DNA of 64,000 bases from Desulfovibrionaceae bacterium (GCA_028689675.1 JAQVCS010000004.1:1-64000), one strand, 5' to 3'; counted from the first letter of the stretch, positions 7,618 to 18,248 are shown. Program-made: numbers and translations. Notes: generated from the sequence alone by a model not told the origin.

Positions 7618-8823
7618 ATGAACGCTGCGGATACCGCTTTTGTTATCATTTGCGCTGCTATGGTCATGCTTATGACGCCAGCGCTGGCACTGTTTTATGG
7701 TGGGCTTGTACGCTCGCGCAACGTACTTTCCACATCAATGCACAGCTATGCCTCTTTGGGCTTGATTACTGTGCTTTGGGCTGTGGTGGGCTACACATTG
7801 GCTTTTGGGGGGGATGTAGGCGGCCTTATTGGCAACCTTTCGTACCTCTTCCTGAACAATGTGGGGGCTGCCAACAATGGCCCTGTGGATAACCTGCCAC
7901 ACACTGCCTTTATGGCTTTTCAGTGCATGTTTGCTGTGCTGACCGTAGCGTTGATTTCGGGCTCGTATGCTGAGCGCATACGCTTTTCTGCCATGCTGCT
8001 CTTTTCTGCCTTATGGCTTATTTTTGCCTATTGCCCCATGGCGCATTGGGTATGGGGCGGCGGCTGGATGGCACAAATGGGGGCGGTAGACTTTGCTGGC
8101 GGTGCTGTTGTGCACATGGCCTCTGCGGCAGCGGCTTTGGCCTGCGCCCATGCTGTGGGCCCGCGTCTGAACCTTGGGCGCTCCATGTCGCCCAACAACC
8201 TGCCCATGACCTTGCTTGGCGGCGGCTTGCTGTGGTTTGGCTGGTTTGGCTTTAATGCTGGCAGCGCCTTGGCCGCCAATGAACTTGCAGCACATGCACT
8301 GGTAACCACGCACCTTGCCACGGCTGGCGGCATTTTGGGCTGGATGCTGGTGGAATGGAAGCGCACGGGCAAGCCCACAACCTTGGGTGTTATTTCTGGT
8401 GCTTTGGCTGGTTTGGTTGCTATTACCCCTGCGGCTGGCTTTGTGGGCATTATGCCTTCCATCTTCATCGGCTTTGTCGGCGGCATTATTTGCTATGGTG
8501 GCGTGCTGCTCAAGAACCGCCTTGGGTACGATGATGCTTTGGACGTGGTGGGCATTCATGGTGTGGGCGGCACATGGGGCGCGTTTGCCACAGGCGTGTT
8601 TGCCATTGCTTCAGTAAACAAGGTGGATGGCCTTTTGGCTGGCAACCCGCATCAACTCTGGGTTCAAGTGGTTTCTATAGTGGCAACATGGGTTTTTGTG
8701 TATGTCGTCAGCCGCATTCTGCTCTGTATTGTTAATGCCCTTGTGGGGCTGCGTGTCACCCCCGATGCCGAACTGAGCGGGCTTGACTTAAGCGAGCATA
8801 ATGAACGTGGCTACTCCCTCTAG
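7618..8823 (+). CDS. amtB: Ammonium transporter
   Basis: A 401-residue inner-membrane Amt/Mep/Rh channel with about eleven membrane helices starting at the very N-terminus. Family features include ALFYGGLVRSRN near the N-terminus, AHWVWGGGW, GAVVHMASAAAALA (first pore histidine) and a GIHGVGGTWG segment with the second histidine. AGGAAGGA precedes the ATG at 7618; the upstream frame to 7570 starts inside the leader. It is followed 23 bases later by glnK, the usual pairing in which GlnK plugs the channel when nitrogen is plentiful. Expression is expected from the sigma-54 promoter under nitrogen limitation. Confidence 0.95.
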   Translation: MNAADTAFVIICAAMVMLMTPALALFYGGLVRSRNVLSTSMHSYASLGLITVLWAVVGYTLAFGGDVGGLIGNLSYLFLNNVGAANNGPVDNLPHTAFMAFQCMFAVLTVALISGSYAERIRFSAMLLFSALWLIFAYCPMAHWVWGGGWMAQMGAVDFAGGAVVHMASAAAALACAHAVGPRLNLGRSMSPNNLPMTLLGGGLLWFGWFGFNAGSALAANELAAHALVTTHLATAGGILGWMLVEWKRTGKPTTLGVISGALAGLVAITPAAGFVGIMPSIFIGFVGGIICYGGVLLKNRLGYDDALDVVGIHGVGGTWGAFATGVFAIASVNKVDGLLAGNPHQLWVQVVSIVATWVFVYVVSRILLCIVNALVGLRVTPDAELSGLDLSEHNERGYSL

Positions 8824-8846
8824 CCCTTATGTAAGGAAGAAGAGAA

Positions 8847-9185
8847 ATGAAGAAGATTGAAATCATTATACGCCCTTCCAAGCTGGAAGATGTAAAGCAA
8901 CAGCTTTCTGCCATAGGCATTCACGGTATGAATTACACAGAAATCCGCGGTTTTGGACGGCAGCGTGGGCACACAGAAGTGTATCGCGGTTCAACCTATG
9001 AAGTGGATTGCCTGCCCAAGATAAAGCTGGACATTGTTATTCACGATGAAGCCTTAGACAAGGTGCTGGCTGCCGTTACCAGCTCGGCACGCACTGGCAA
9101 TATAGGCGATGGCAAAATCTTTATTTACGACGTGCTGGATGCCATGCGCATACGCACAGGTGAGCGCGGCAACGCCGCCTTATAA
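8847..9185 (+). CDS. glnK: Nitrogen regulatory protein PII
   Basis: A 112-residue PII signal protein that senses 2-oxoglutarate and ATP/ADP and docks on AmtB. It starts MKKIEIIIRP, has the T-loop RGSTYEVDCLPK with the usual modification site Tyr51, and the nucleotide-binding RTGNIGDGKIF near residues 82-92. AAGGAAG precedes the start. Pairing with amtB supports the name glnK over glnB. No uridylyltransferase gene (glnD) is in the window. Confidence 0.94.
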   Translation: MKKIEIIIRPSKLEDVKQQLSAIGIHGMNYTEIRGFGRQRGHTEVYRGSTYEVDCLPKIKLDIVIHDEALDKVLAAVTSSARTGNIGDGKIFIYDVLDAMRIRTGERGNAAL

Positions 9186-9318
9186 CAAAGGCATTCGGGC
9201 TGGCAGTAAGGGCATACCAACTATGTTTTCACTGCCAGCCGCAAAAAACACTTTCTCCCGTTATTGTGCTTTTACTATGTTCACTTATGACATGGTGTAA
9301 ACCATAAAGGATGTTTTT
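9186..9318. other. glnK-glnN spacer with hairpin
   Basis: A 10-bp perfect stem (GGCTGGCAGT 9198-9207, ACTGCCAGCC 9231-9240) with a 23-nt loop lies between glnK and glnN. There is no T run, so it may stabilise or partly separate the two messages rather than terminate. No sigma-54 site was found before glnN. Confidence 0.4.
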
Positions 9319-11481
9319 ATGAATTCGCGCACTCAGGCCGTGCTTGATATTGCTGCAAGCCACCCAGCACCCGCAAGCTTCCCCTCCGATATTGAATCCA
9401 TTTATGGCAAAAAGGTTTTCTCTCTTTCCATGCTGCAAAAGCGCCTGCCCAAGGCGGTGTTTAAGAAGCTGGAAAAAATTATTCGCGATGGCGCCCGTCT
9501 TGACCCAGATATTGCCGATGTGGTTGCCAATGCCATGAAAGATTGGGCTTTAGAGCTGGGGGCTACGCATTACACCCATTGGTTCCAGCCCATGACAGGC
9601 CTGACGGCTGAAAAGCATGATGCCTTTATTAACCCCACAGGCGAAGGGCATGTGCTGAATGAATTTTCAGGCAAGCTGCTTATTTCTGGCGAGCCCGATG
9701 CCTCTTCGTTCCCTTCTGGCGGCATACGCTCCACCTTTGAAGCGCGCGGCTATACAGCGTGGGATCCCACCGTGCCCGCTTTTGTTATTGGCTCTACCCT
9801 GCACATCCCCACCCTGTTCTATTCCTATTCTGGTGAGGCTCTGGACAGAAAAATTCCGCTTATGCGCTCTATTACGGCTTTGTCGCGTCAGGCTTTGCGC
9901 ATTTTGCGCCTGTTTGGCAACACCACGGCCACCTATGTTCGCCCCAATGTAGGGGCTGAACAGGAATATTTTTTGGTTGACCGCCGCCTTGCTGCCCTGC
10001 GCCCCGATATTTTGCTGGCTGGGCGCACCCTGATGGGTGCTCCTTCACCCAAGGGGCAGGAAATGGAAGACCATTATTTTGGCGCTATTCCTTCCCGCGT
10101 AATGGCCTTTATGCAGGATGTGGAAAACACCCTGTTTGAGTTGGGCATTCCTGCCAAAACCCGCCACAATGAAGTAGCCCCCGGGCAGTTTGAGCTCGCG
10201 CCCCTGTATGAAGATGCCAATATGGCTACAGACCACAATATGCTTATCATGAACCTGCTGCGCCACTTGGCAGCCAAACATGATTTCATTTGCCTGCTGC
10301 ACGAAAAGCCCTTTGCTGGCGTGAATGGCAGCGGCAAGCATAATAACTGGTCTATGAGCGACTCAGACGGCAACAATTTGCTCAACCCCGGCTCTACCCC
10401 GCAGGACAATGCCCAGTTCCTCGTCTTTTTGGCTGGCGTGCTGCGCGCTGTGCACAAGCACAGCAAAGCTTTGCGCTTGGGCACGCTGGGTGCTGGCAAT
10501 GACCACCGCCTTGGCGCCAATGAAGCACCGCCTGCTATTATTTCTGTGTATCTTGGCGAACAGCTTGCCGATGTACTGGATGTTATCATTCATGGCAAAT
10601 CTCGCTCTGTGGCGCACAAGAGTGCCTTTATGGAAATTGGCGTCTCTTCACTGCCGCCCCTGCCTGTTGATTTGTCTGACCGCAACCGCACCAGCCCCTT
10701 TGCCTTTACAGGCAATAAGTTTGAGTTTCGTGCCACGGGTTCGTCGCAGTCTATAGCGCCTATCAATATTTCATTGAACAGCGCCATGGCCTGCGCCCTT
10801 GATGACATTGCCACCGAGCTGGAAGCCGTGCTGGCCAATGGTGTCAGCCTAAACGAAGCCCTGCAAAGCCTGCTGCCGCGCCTGTTCAGCGAACATCAGG
10901 CCGTGGTCTTTAATGGTAATGGCTATGCCGCTGCATGGACAAAAGAAGCCGCTACCCGTGGCCTGCCCAACCTGACCAACACCGTGGAAGCGCTGGAACA
11001 ATACAGCCAGCCCGAAGTGATGGATGTCTTCCTGCGCCAGCAAGTGCTTTCTGAACGTGAAATGATGGCTCGTCAGGAAATATTGCTGGAAAGCTATATC
11101 AAAACTCTGCATATTGAAGGTATGCTTATGGTAGATATGGCAAGCACCACTGTGCTGCCTGTGGCCTACAAAGCGCAGGGGCAGGCTGCCGATGTAGCCT
11201 TTAAAACGCGCTCTGTGCTGGGTGAAGCCGCCGCCGAAGAGCAAATTTTTACCACATTGCGTGAACACACACAGGGGCTCAGCACTGGCATAGCCACCCT
11301 GAAAGAAGCCCTGCAAACGCTGGATACCTGCTCAGACACATTGGAATGTGCCCGTATGGCGCGCGACTGCGTGCTGCCTGCCATGGCAACATGCCGTGAA
11401 CATTGTGATGCTTTAGAGCAAAGCATCAGCAAAGATGATTGGCTTTTGCCCAGCTATGCCGAGCTGCTGTGGCTGCATTAA
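9319..11481 (+). CDS. glnN: Glutamine synthetase type III
   Basis: Makes glutamine from glutamate, ammonia and ATP. The 720-residue length and N-terminal FPSDIESIYGKKVFSLSMLQKRLPK identify the large GSIII (GlnN) class rather than the 450-470-residue GSI. Seen motifs include THWFQPMTG, the glutamate metal ligands in GAEQEYFLVD, HNEVAPGQFELAP, the catalytic loop NGSGKHNNWS and a helical C-terminal extension. AAGGAT precedes the ATG. GSIII is not adenylylated like GSI. Placement after amtB-glnK and before gltB makes this a complete ammonium uptake and assimilation block. Confidence 0.95.
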   Translation: MNSRTQAVLDIAASHPAPASFPSDIESIYGKKVFSLSMLQKRLPKAVFKKLEKIIRDGARLDPDIADVVANAMKDWALELGATHYTHWFQPMTGLTAEKHDAFINPTGEGHVLNEFSGKLLISGEPDASSFPSGGIRSTFEARGYTAWDPTVPAFVIGSTLHIPTLFYSYSGEALDRKIPLMRSITALSRQALRILRLFGNTTATYVRPNVGAEQEYFLVDRRLAALRPDILLAGRTLMGAPSPKGQEMEDHYFGAIPSRVMAFMQDVENTLFELGIPAKTRHNEVAPGQFELAPLYEDANMATDHNMLIMNLLRHLAAKHDFICLLHEKPFAGVNGSGKHNNWSMSDSDGNNLLNPGSTPQDNAQFLVFLAGVLRAVHKHSKALRLGTLGAGNDHRLGANEAPPAIISVYLGEQLADVLDVIIHGKSRSVAHKSAFMEIGVSSLPPLPVDLSDRNRTSPFAFTGNKFEFRATGSSQSIAPINISLNSAMACALDDIATELEAVLANGVSLNEALQSLLPRLFSEHQAVVFNGNGYAAAWTKEAATRGLPNLTNTVEALEQYSQPEVMDVFLRQQVLSEREMMARQEILLESYIKTLHIEGMLMVDMASTTVLPVAYKAQGQAADVAFKTRSVLGEAAAEEQIFTTLREHTQGLSTGIATLKEALQTLDTCSDTLECARMARDCVLPAMATCREHCDALEQSISKDDWLLPSYAELLWLH

Positions 11482-11504
11482 AAAAGAAAAAAAGGGAACA
11501 AAGG

Positions 11505-11539
11505 GGCAGAGCAAGACTACAGGCCTTGCCCTGCCTTTT
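11505..11539 (+). terminator. Possible terminator or attenuator between glnN and gltB
   Basis: GGCAGAGCAAG (11505-11515) pairs with CTTGCCCTGCC (11525-11535) with one mismatch, followed by TTTT. It could partly uncouple glnN from gltB. Confidence 0.45.
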
Positions 11540-11575
11540 CCCGCCTGCGCTTTTGCTGGAATAAAGGAGCATACT

Positions 11576-14500
11576 ATGAAAGGACTTTTTGACAGCCGCC
11601 GCGAACATGACGCCTGCGGTGTGGGTTTTGTGGCCTACCTTGATGGTCAGGCTCGCCACGAAGTGATGCAAACTGCGCTCACAGCCATGGCGCGCATGGC
11701 GCACCGCGGGGGCGGTGACGGCAAAAGCGGCGATGGCGCAGGTATGCTCTTCCCCCTGCCCAAGGCATTTTTTCTGCGTCAATGGCCGCAGCTTGCCCAG
11801 TGCAAAAGCCTGTGGGCAGTGGGGCAGTTTTTTTTGCCGCAGTCTGCCCCCTTGCGTCAGCAGGTTTTGCAAAGCCTGCACCAATGCCTGAACGCCTTTG
11901 GCCTTACTGTGGCTGATGGGCGCGATGTGCCCGTCAATGCGGGCATTTTGGCGCAAGCTGCACTGGAAAGCATGCCCATAATGCAGCAGCTTTTGGTGCT
12001 GCCAGCCGCCGCAAGCCCCGCCGCGACTGATGCCGAAGCCTTTGAACGCATTCTCTTTCTTGCCCGCCGCACAGCAGAAAACACCATTTGGGCATCGCTC
12101 AAGCAGCGCGGCATAGACCCGCGCGCCTTCTATGTGGTTAGCCTTTCCTGCCGCAGTATTATTTACAAAGGTATGCTGCCCGGTGCACGCATTGGGGAAT
12201 TTTATTCCGATGTGCTTGAGCCCGACTGCGCTGCCCCCTTTGCCGTTTTTCACGAGCGTTTTTCCACCAATACCATGCCCGCGTGGCCGCTGGCGCAGCC
12301 CTTCCGCCTTGTGGCACATAATGGGGAAATAAACACCCTGCGCGGCAATGTGGCACACATGCAGGCACGAGAAACCCTGCTGCATTCAGATCTGCTGGGC
12401 AAAGACCTGAGGGCGGCGCTGCCCATTATTACCGACTTTATTTCAGATTCTGGCATGTTTGATAATGTGCTGGAGCTTTTGGTGCGCGGGGGCAAAAGCC
12501 TGACCCATGCCCTTATGATGATGGTGCCCGAGCCCTTTGGCTCTGCCTTTGTCATGGGCGACAACAAACGGGCTTTCTATGAATTTCATGCCAGCTTACT
12601 TGAACCTTGGGATGGGCCTACGGCGCTGGTCTTTACCGATGGCTACCGCCGCGTGGGGGCACTGCTGGATAGAAACGGCCTGCGCCCTTGCCGTTACAGC
12701 GTCAGCCGCGATGGCTTGGTGGTACTGGGCTCTGAAAGCGGCATTGCCGACCTGCCCGAAGAATCCATTATTCAGCGTGGGCAATTGCGCCCCCGCCGCA
12801 TGATTATGGCCGATGTGCAGCGCCACCACCTTGCCCCCGATGCCGAGCTTAAAGGGCAGGTCATTCGTGCTCAGCCCTATCGCCGCTGGTTGCAGCAATA
12901 TGCCATTCGTCTGGAAAATTTGCACAGCAATGCCGCATTGCAAAGCCCCCTGCCCCCGCTGCCCCAGCGTCAGGCCTCTGCTGGCTGTGATGCCGCATGG
13001 ATAGAGCGCGTGCTCATTCCTATGGCCAACAGTGCTCAAGAACCTGTGGAATCTATGGGCAACGACTTGCCCTTGGCCTGCCTTGATGCCAGTGCACAGC
13101 CCTTGTTCCGCTACTTCAAGCAGCACTTTGCCCAAGTGACCAACCCGCCTGTAGACCCCTACCGCGAGCAGCTTTCTATGTCGCTTATGGGCTTTGCGGG
13201 GCGCGAGGGCAATATGCTTGAAACCAAGCCCGAAAGCTGCGCCACCCTGCGCCTGCCCCACCCCTTTTTAACTGCTACAGACATGCAATGCCTGCGCGCT
13301 TCTGAAAAGCCCGAAGTGCGCGCCATTACGCTGGATGCTACCTTTCCCGCCAAGGGGGGCGGCGCTGCCTTGGCCGCGGCCTTGGAAGAGATGTTTAATG
13401 CCGCAGCCGATGCCGTCAAGCAAGGGGCAACCCTGCTTATTATCAGCGACACCGCCGCCACGGCACAGCGTGCGCCCATTCCTGCCCTGCTGGCAACAGC
13501 AGGCCTGCACCATGCCCTCATGCGCCGCCGCCTGCGCCATGCCTGCGGCATTATTGTTGAATGCGGTGAAGCCTGCGAAGTAATGCACATGGCACAGCTT
13601 ATTGGCTATGGTGCAAGTGCCATTTACCCGCATACCGCGCTGGACACTTTGCACACGCTGGCACTGGAAGGCCGCCTTGCCACCCACAAGCCGCACGAGG
13701 CACAAGAAGCCTATATTGCGGCTTTGAAAAAAGGTCTGCTCAAGGCCTTTGCGCGCTTGGGCATTGCCACCCTGCGTTCCTTCCGCGGTTCGCAGCCCTT
13801 TGAAGCTGTGGGCTTGAGCCAGCAGGTTATTGATACCTATTTTACTGGCACGCCCAGTTCCATCAATGGCATAGGTTTGGATTTGCTGGCACAAGAAGCG
13901 GCTGCCCGCCATGCACGCGCTTTTACCAAAACAGCAGAAAGCAAAGAAAAATCTTCCCCCTGCCATTTGTGGAGCAAGCCCGCTATCCGCGCCCTGCACG
14001 AAGCGGTACGCACTAAAAATATCGAAGCTTATCAGCGCTTTGCCGCTACAAGTGATGTGCAGGAGCAGCCCTTTACCTTGCGCTCGCTCTTGGGCTTTGC
14101 CCCTACCAAAGCTATTCCGCTGGTAGAGGTAGAGCCTGCACAAGCTATACTAAAGCGCTTTGTAGGGGCGGCTATTTCCTTTGGGGCTATCAGCAAGGAA
14201 GCGCATGAAACCATTGCCGCGGCCTGCAACGGCCTTGGGGCGCGCTCCAATTGCGGGGAAGGGGGCGAAGACCCGCAGCGCAGCCAAACGACAGCGCAAG
14301 GCTATGATGTGCGCTCGCGCATACGGCAGGTGGCCTCGGGGCGCTTTGGCGTGACAGCCCGTTATCTGCTGGACGCAGAAGAAATACAAATTAAGGTGGC
14401 GCAGGGCGCAAAGCCAGGCGAAGGCGGGCAGCTGCCAGCCTATAAGGTAACGGCAGAAATCGCACGCGCACGCGGCACGCTTTCTGGTGTTTCCCTTATT

Positions 14501-16090
14501 TCGCCGCCGCCGCATCACGATATTTATTCTATTGAAGACCTTGCCCAGCTTATTTATGACTTTAAGCGCCTCAACCCCAAGGCAAAAATTTCTGTTAAGC
14601 TGGTGGCAGAAAGTGGCGTGGGCACTATTGCCGTGGGCGTTGCCAAGGCTGGCGCGCACAGCGTGCTTATTTCTGGTCACGATGGCGGCACAGGCGCCAG
14701 CCCGCATTCTGCTATTAATTATGTAGGGCTGCCGTGGGAGCTGGGGCTGGCAGAAACCCAGCAGGCCTTGGTGGCCAGCGGCCTGCGTTCAAGCATTGCC
14801 GTGCAGACAGATGGCCAATTGCGCACAGGGCGCGATGTGGTTATTGCCGCTCTGCTGGGTGCAGAAGAATTTGGCTTTGGTACAGCCCTTATGGTTGCCA
14901 TGGGATGTGTACTGTGCCGCAAATGTATGAAGGGGCGCTGCCCTGTGGGCATTGCCACGCAAGACGCTGCCCTGCGCTGCAAATTTGCGGGCACAGTGGC
15001 ACAGGTGCAGGCCTATTTGCGCTTTGTGGCAGAAGATGTGCGCCAGCACATGGCCGCACTGGGCTGCCGCACCATGAATGAGCTCATTGGCCACACCGAG
15101 CTTTTGCAGCAAGTGCCCACAGCCAGCACAAAGGCCGCCACGGTGGATCTTTCCCGCCTGCTGCACAAGCCCGCTGGCCTGCACACGCCGCATTGCCTGC
15201 ATCAAAAGCTGGAAAGCCCCAATACGCCGCTTGAGCAGGCCTTGTTCACGGCTGCCCAGCCCTTGCTGCAAGGGGATACCAGCCCCATTGCGTATACTGG
15301 CAGCATTCACAATACAGACCGCAGTGCCGTCAGCCGTCTTTCTGGCGCGCTGCTGCAACATTATGCACAGGGCTTGCCCCAGCACAGTGTGCATTTGCGC
15401 CTGCGCGGGCAGGCTGGGCAAAGCTGCGGGGCATTCCTTGCCGCTGGCATTACTTTGGAAGTGCAGGGTGCGGCTAATGACTATGTGGGCAAGGGGCTTT
15501 CGGGCGGCATCATTATTGTTAAGCCCGATGCCAAGGCACGTTTTGTGGCAGCAGACCAAGCTATTATGGGCAATGTTGCCCTGTATGGGGCAACCAGCGG
15601 GCAAGTGTATTGCTGCGGGCAGGCTGGGGAGCGCTTTGCCGTGCGCAACTCTGGCGCTTCTGCTGTTGTAGAAGGTGTGGGCGACCATGCCTGTGAATAT
15701 ATGACAGGGGGCACAGTGGTGGTGCTGGGCTCCACGGGCTATAACTTTGCTGCTGGCATGAGCGGCGGCATTGCCTTTGCTTACGATGTAGATGAGCATT
15801 TCCAAAACCGCTGCAATATTGAAAGTGTTGATTTGGAATCTGTTTGGCAGGAAGAAGACCGCCGCCTGCTCCGTCACCTGCTTGAGCAGCATGTCTTGTA
15901 CACTGGCAGCCCCAAGGCCGCGACCCTGCTGGACAACTGGGATGCCGCCCTGCCCCTTTTTGTGAAAGTTATGCCGCTGGATTATAAAAAAGTGCTGCAA
16001 AAGCATGATGAAGCCGCAAGCCACGCTTCAGAAACCGTTGCCGCCACTGAAGAAGTCTTTCATGATACAGGAGAAGCAGACCATGCGTAA
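11576..16090 (+). CDS. gltB: Glutamate synthase large subunit
   Basis: Full-length 1504-residue GOGAT alpha subunit: glutamine plus 2-oxoglutarate gives two glutamates. The N-terminal class II amidotransferase domain carries the nucleophile in REHDACGVGF, exposed after removal of a short propeptide. The central FMN/synthase part contains SGHDGGTGASPHSA and the 3Fe-4S motif C-x5-C-x4-C in CVLCRKCMKGRCPVGIA. The C-terminal GXGXG beta-helix is visible (GGTVVVLGSTGYNFAAGMSGG). AAAGGAG precedes 11576; the longer frame begins inside glnN. No gltD follows. The stop overlaps the dapF start by 8 bases. Confidence 0.95.
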   Translation: MKGLFDSRREHDACGVGFVAYLDGQARHEVMQTALTAMARMAHRGGGDGKSGDGAGMLFPLPKAFFLRQWPQLAQCKSLWAVGQFFLPQSAPLRQQVLQSLHQCLNAFGLTVADGRDVPVNAGILAQAALESMPIMQQLLVLPAAASPAATDAEAFERILFLARRTAENTIWASLKQRGIDPRAFYVVSLSCRSIIYKGMLPGARIGEFYSDVLEPDCAAPFAVFHERFSTNTMPAWPLAQPFRLVAHNGEINTLRGNVAHMQARETLLHSDLLGKDLRAALPIITDFISDSGMFDNVLELLVRGGKSLTHALMMMVPEPFGSAFVMGDNKRAFYEFHASLLEPWDGPTALVFTDGYRRVGALLDRNGLRPCRYSVSRDGLVVLGSESGIADLPEESIIQRGQLRPRRMIMADVQRHHLAPDAELKGQVIRAQPYRRWLQQYAIRLENLHSNAALQSPLPPLPQRQASAGCDAAWIERVLIPMANSAQEPVESMGNDLPLACLDASAQPLFRYFKQHFAQVTNPPVDPYREQLSMSLMGFAGREGNMLETKPESCATLRLPHPFLTATDMQCLRASEKPEVRAITLDATFPAKGGGAALAAALEEMFNAAADAVKQGATLLIISDTAATAQRAPIPALLATAGLHHALMRRRLRHACGIIVECGEACEVMHMAQLIGYGASAIYPHTALDTLHTLALEGRLATHKPHEAQEAYIAALKKGLLKAFARLGIATLRSFRGSQPFEAVGLSQQVIDTYFTGTPSSINGIGLDLLAQEAAARHARAFTKTAESKEKSSPCHLWSKPAIRALHEAVRTKNIEAYQRFAATSDVQEQPFTLRSLLGFAPTKAIPLVEVEPAQAILKRFVGAAISFGAISKEAHETIAAACNGLGARSNCGEGGEDPQRSQTTAQGYDVRSRIRQVASGRFGVTARYLLDAEEIQIKVAQGAKPGEGGQLPAYKVTAEIARARGTLSGVSLISPPPHHDIYSIEDLAQLIYDFKRLNPKAKISVKLVAESGVGTIAVGVAKAGAHSVLISGHDGGTGASPHSAINYVGLPWELGLAETQQALVASGLRSSIAVQTDGQLRTGRDVVIAALLGAEEFGFGTALMVAMGCVLCRKCMKGRCPVGIATQDAALRCKFAGTVAQVQAYLRFVAEDVRQHMAALGCRTMNELIGHTELLQQVPTASTKAATVDLSRLLHKPAGLHTPHCLHQKLESPNTPLEQALFTAAQPLLQGDTSPIAYTGSIHNTDRSAVSRLSGALLQHYAQGLPQHSVHLRLRGQAGQSCGAFLAAGITLEVQGAANDYVGKGLSGGIIIVKPDAKARFVAADQAIMGNVALYGATSGQVYCCGQAGERFAVRNSGASAVVEGVGDHACEYMTGGTVVVLGSTGYNFAAGMSGGIAFAYDVDEHFQNRCNIESVDLESVWQEEDRRLLRHLLEQHVLYTGSPKAATLLDNWDAALPLFVKVMPLDYKKVLQKHDEAASHASETVAATEEVFHDTGEADHA

Positions 16091-16970
16091 TCATATTCCC
16101 TTCACCAAAATGGAAGGCTTGGGCAATGACTATGTATATGTCAACGGCTTTGAAGTAAACCTGCCCGATCCTGCTTCAGTAGCGCGCGCTATCAGCGACA
16201 GGCACTTTGGCGTGGGCTCTGACGGGCTGGTGCTTATTTTGCCCTCTGCCGTGGCCGATGTGCGTATGCGCATGTTTAACAGCGATGGCTCTGAAGCCGA
16301 AATGTGCGGCAATGCCTCGCGCTGCGTGGGTAAATATGTGTATGAGCACGGGCTGGTTATCAAGCCTGTTATTCGCTTGGAAACCAAGGCAGGCATTAAG
16401 GTTCTGCACCTTATTTTTGAGCATGATGAAGTTGTGGGCGCGCGCGTAGATATGGGCGAACCAGAGCTGGCCGCAGGGCGCATTCCTGTGCAAACAGGCT
16501 TAGACGCAGCGCTGCCGCAAGAGCACGAACATGTTATCAATAAAACACGTATGATAGATGGGCAGGCATGGGAAATAACGGCTGTTTCTATGGGCAACCC
16601 CCATGCCGTTACATTTGTGGATGATGTTGATGCCCTCAACCTGCCACAGCTGGGGGCGGCCTTTGAGCACCACAGCTTTTTCCCAAAAAGGGTCAATACA
16701 GAATTTGTGCAAAAACTCAGCCCCAGCCATGTGCGTATGCGCGTGTGGGAACGCGGTGCGGGGGAAACTCTGGCCTGTGGCACAGGGGCTTGCGCCACTG
16801 TGGTAGCCTGTGTGCTGACAGGGCAATGCGAACGCCGTGTGCGTGTTGACTTGCTGGGCGGTTCGCTTGATATTGAATGGAACGAAAAAGACAATCATGT
16901 GTATATGACAGGCGCAGCCCGCACCGTTTTTGACGGTATCTACCACTTCACAGAAGACTGTAAGCCCTAA
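16083..16970 (+). CDS. dapF: Diaminopimelate epimerase
   Basis: Interconverts LL- and meso-diaminopimelate for lysine and peptidoglycan. The 295-residue cofactor-free enzyme has both catalytic cysteines: [18 protein letters not shown] in the first half and [10 protein letters not shown] in the second. The N-terminal [14 protein letters not shown] is typical. AGGAGAAG lies before the ATG at 16083, inside the end of gltB; the 8-base overlap implies coupling. With dapL directly after it, the pair completes the aminotransferase route to meso-DAP. Confidence 0.95.
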   Translation: MRNHIPFTKMEGLGNDYVYVNGFEVNLPDPASVARAISDRHFGVGSDGLVLILPSAVADVRMRMFNSDGSEAEMCGNASRCVGKYVYEHGLVIKPVIRLETKAGIKVLHLIFEHDEVVGARVDMGEPELAAGRIPVQTGLDAALPQEHEHVINKTRMIDGQAWEITAVSMGNPHAVTFVDDVDALNLPQLGAAFEHHSFFPKRVNTEFVQKLSPSHVRMRVWERGAGETLACGTGACATVVACVLTGQCERRVRVDLLGGSLDIEWNEKDNHVYMTGAARTVFDGIYHFTEDCKP

Positions 16971-16981
16971 AGGATAGCTTT

Positions 16982-18211
16982 ATGATTCGCAGTAATGAAA
17001 ATTTTTCCAAAATGTCCGATTCATACCTCTTTGCCACCATTGCTGCCAAGGTGGCTGCCCACAAGCAGGCACACCCGCAAGAACAAGTTATCAGCTTGGG
17101 CATTGGGGATGTCACCCGCCCCATTGTGCCCGCTGTGGTGCAGGCCATGCACGCAGCTGTAGCAGACATGGGGCAGGCGGCCTCATTTCACGGCTATGGC
17201 CCAGAGCAGGGCTATGCTTTTTTGCGTGAAGCCATTGCCAAGCACGACTTTCATGCCCGCGGCATTGCCATTGATGCAGACGATATTTTTATTAGCGATG
17301 GTTCAAAATGCGATGTGGGCAATATTCAAGAACTCTTTGCCCATGATTGCAAAATTGCCGTCACCGACCCGGTGTACCCTGTGTATGTGGATTCAAACGC
17401 CATGGCTGGCCGCGCAGGGAATTGGACAGGAACACATTGGGATAACTTGATTTATTTGCCCTGCACCGAAGAAAATGATTTCGTGCCCGACTTCCCCAAA
17501 GAACAGCCCGACATTATTTATTTGTGCTATCCCAACAATCCCACGGGCACAGTGCTGCACCGTGAGGCCTTGCAGGCATGGGTAGACTATGCCCGAAACC
17601 ACAAGGCGCTGATTATTTATGATGCCGCCTACGAGGCTTTTATTAGCGAGCCTGACGTACCGCACAGCATTTTTGAAATTGACGGCGCGGCAGAAGTGGC
17701 CATTGAATGCCGCAGTTTTTCAAAAACAGCGGGCTTTACTGGCGTGCGCTGTGCCTATATGGTTATTCCCCGCACGGTGCAGGTAAGCGCGCCGCAGGGC
17801 AAAATGGTGCGCCTGCGTGATTTATGGCATCGCCGCCAGAGCACCAAATTCAATGGCTGCTCCTATATTGTGCAGCGCGGTGCAGAGGCTGTTTTCACCC
17901 CGCAGGGGCAGCAGCAAGTGCGCGCTGTTATTCAGGAATATATGGATAATGCCGCCAGCATCTGCACAGGGCTGCGTGCTTTGGGGCTGCGCTGCTTTGG
18001 CGGTGTAAATGCGCCCTATATTTGGACAAAAACGCCGCAGGGCATGGCTTCGTGGGAATTTTTTGAAAGCCTGCTCAAGCAAGCTTCGCTGGTGTGCACC
18101 CCGGGCGCTGGCTTTGGATTCAGTGGGGAAGGCTATGTGCGCTTTACCGCCTTTGGCACGGCAGAGCAAAGCGCACAGGCATTGCAGCGCATAGCGCACT
18201 TGTCTTTATAA
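16982..18211 (+). CDS. dapL: LL-diaminopimelate aminotransferase
   Basis: Converts tetrahydrodipicolinate directly to LL-diaminopimelate with glutamate as amino donor, bypassing the succinyl and acetyl routes. The 409-residue fold-type I PLP enzyme has [10 protein letters not shown] near residues 39-48, the PLP contact YPNNPTGT (183-190), YDAAYEAF and the Schiff-base lysine in [10 protein letters not shown] (Lys248). AAAGGA precedes the ATG 11 bases after dapF. DapL is common in Desulfovibrio, chlamydiae, plants and methanogens. Its glutamate demand fits its place behind gltB. Confidence 0.95.
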   Translation: MIRSNENFSKMSDSYLFATIAAKVAAHKQAHPQEQVISLGIGDVTRPIVPAVVQAMHAAVADMGQAASFHGYGPEQGYAFLREAIAKHDFHARGIAIDADDIFISDGSKCDVGNIQELFAHDCKIAVTDPVYPVYVDSNAMAGRAGNWTGTHWDNLIYLPCTEENDFVPDFPKEQPDIIYLCYPNNPTGTVLHREALQAWVDYARNHKALIIYDAAYEAFISEPDVPHSIFEIDGAAEVAIECRSFSKTAGFTGVRCAYMVIPRTVQVSAPQGKMVRLRDLWHRRQSTKFNGCSYIVQRGAEAVFTPQGQQQVRAVIQEYMDNAASICTGLRALGLRCFGGVNAPYIWTKTPQGMASWEFFESLLKQASLVCTPGAGFGFSGEGYVRFTAFGTAEQSAQALQRIAHLSL

Positions 18212-18218
18212 AGAAAGA

Positions 18219-18248
18219 GGGGCAGGCGGTTGTACACCCGCCTGCCCC
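18219..18248 (+). terminator. Hairpin terminator after dapL
   Basis: GGGGCAGGCGG (18219-18229) and CCGCCTGCCCC (18238-18248) form a perfect 11-bp stem with an 8-nt loop, 8 bases after the dapL stop. The T tract is weak (TTGC). Confidence 0.65.
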
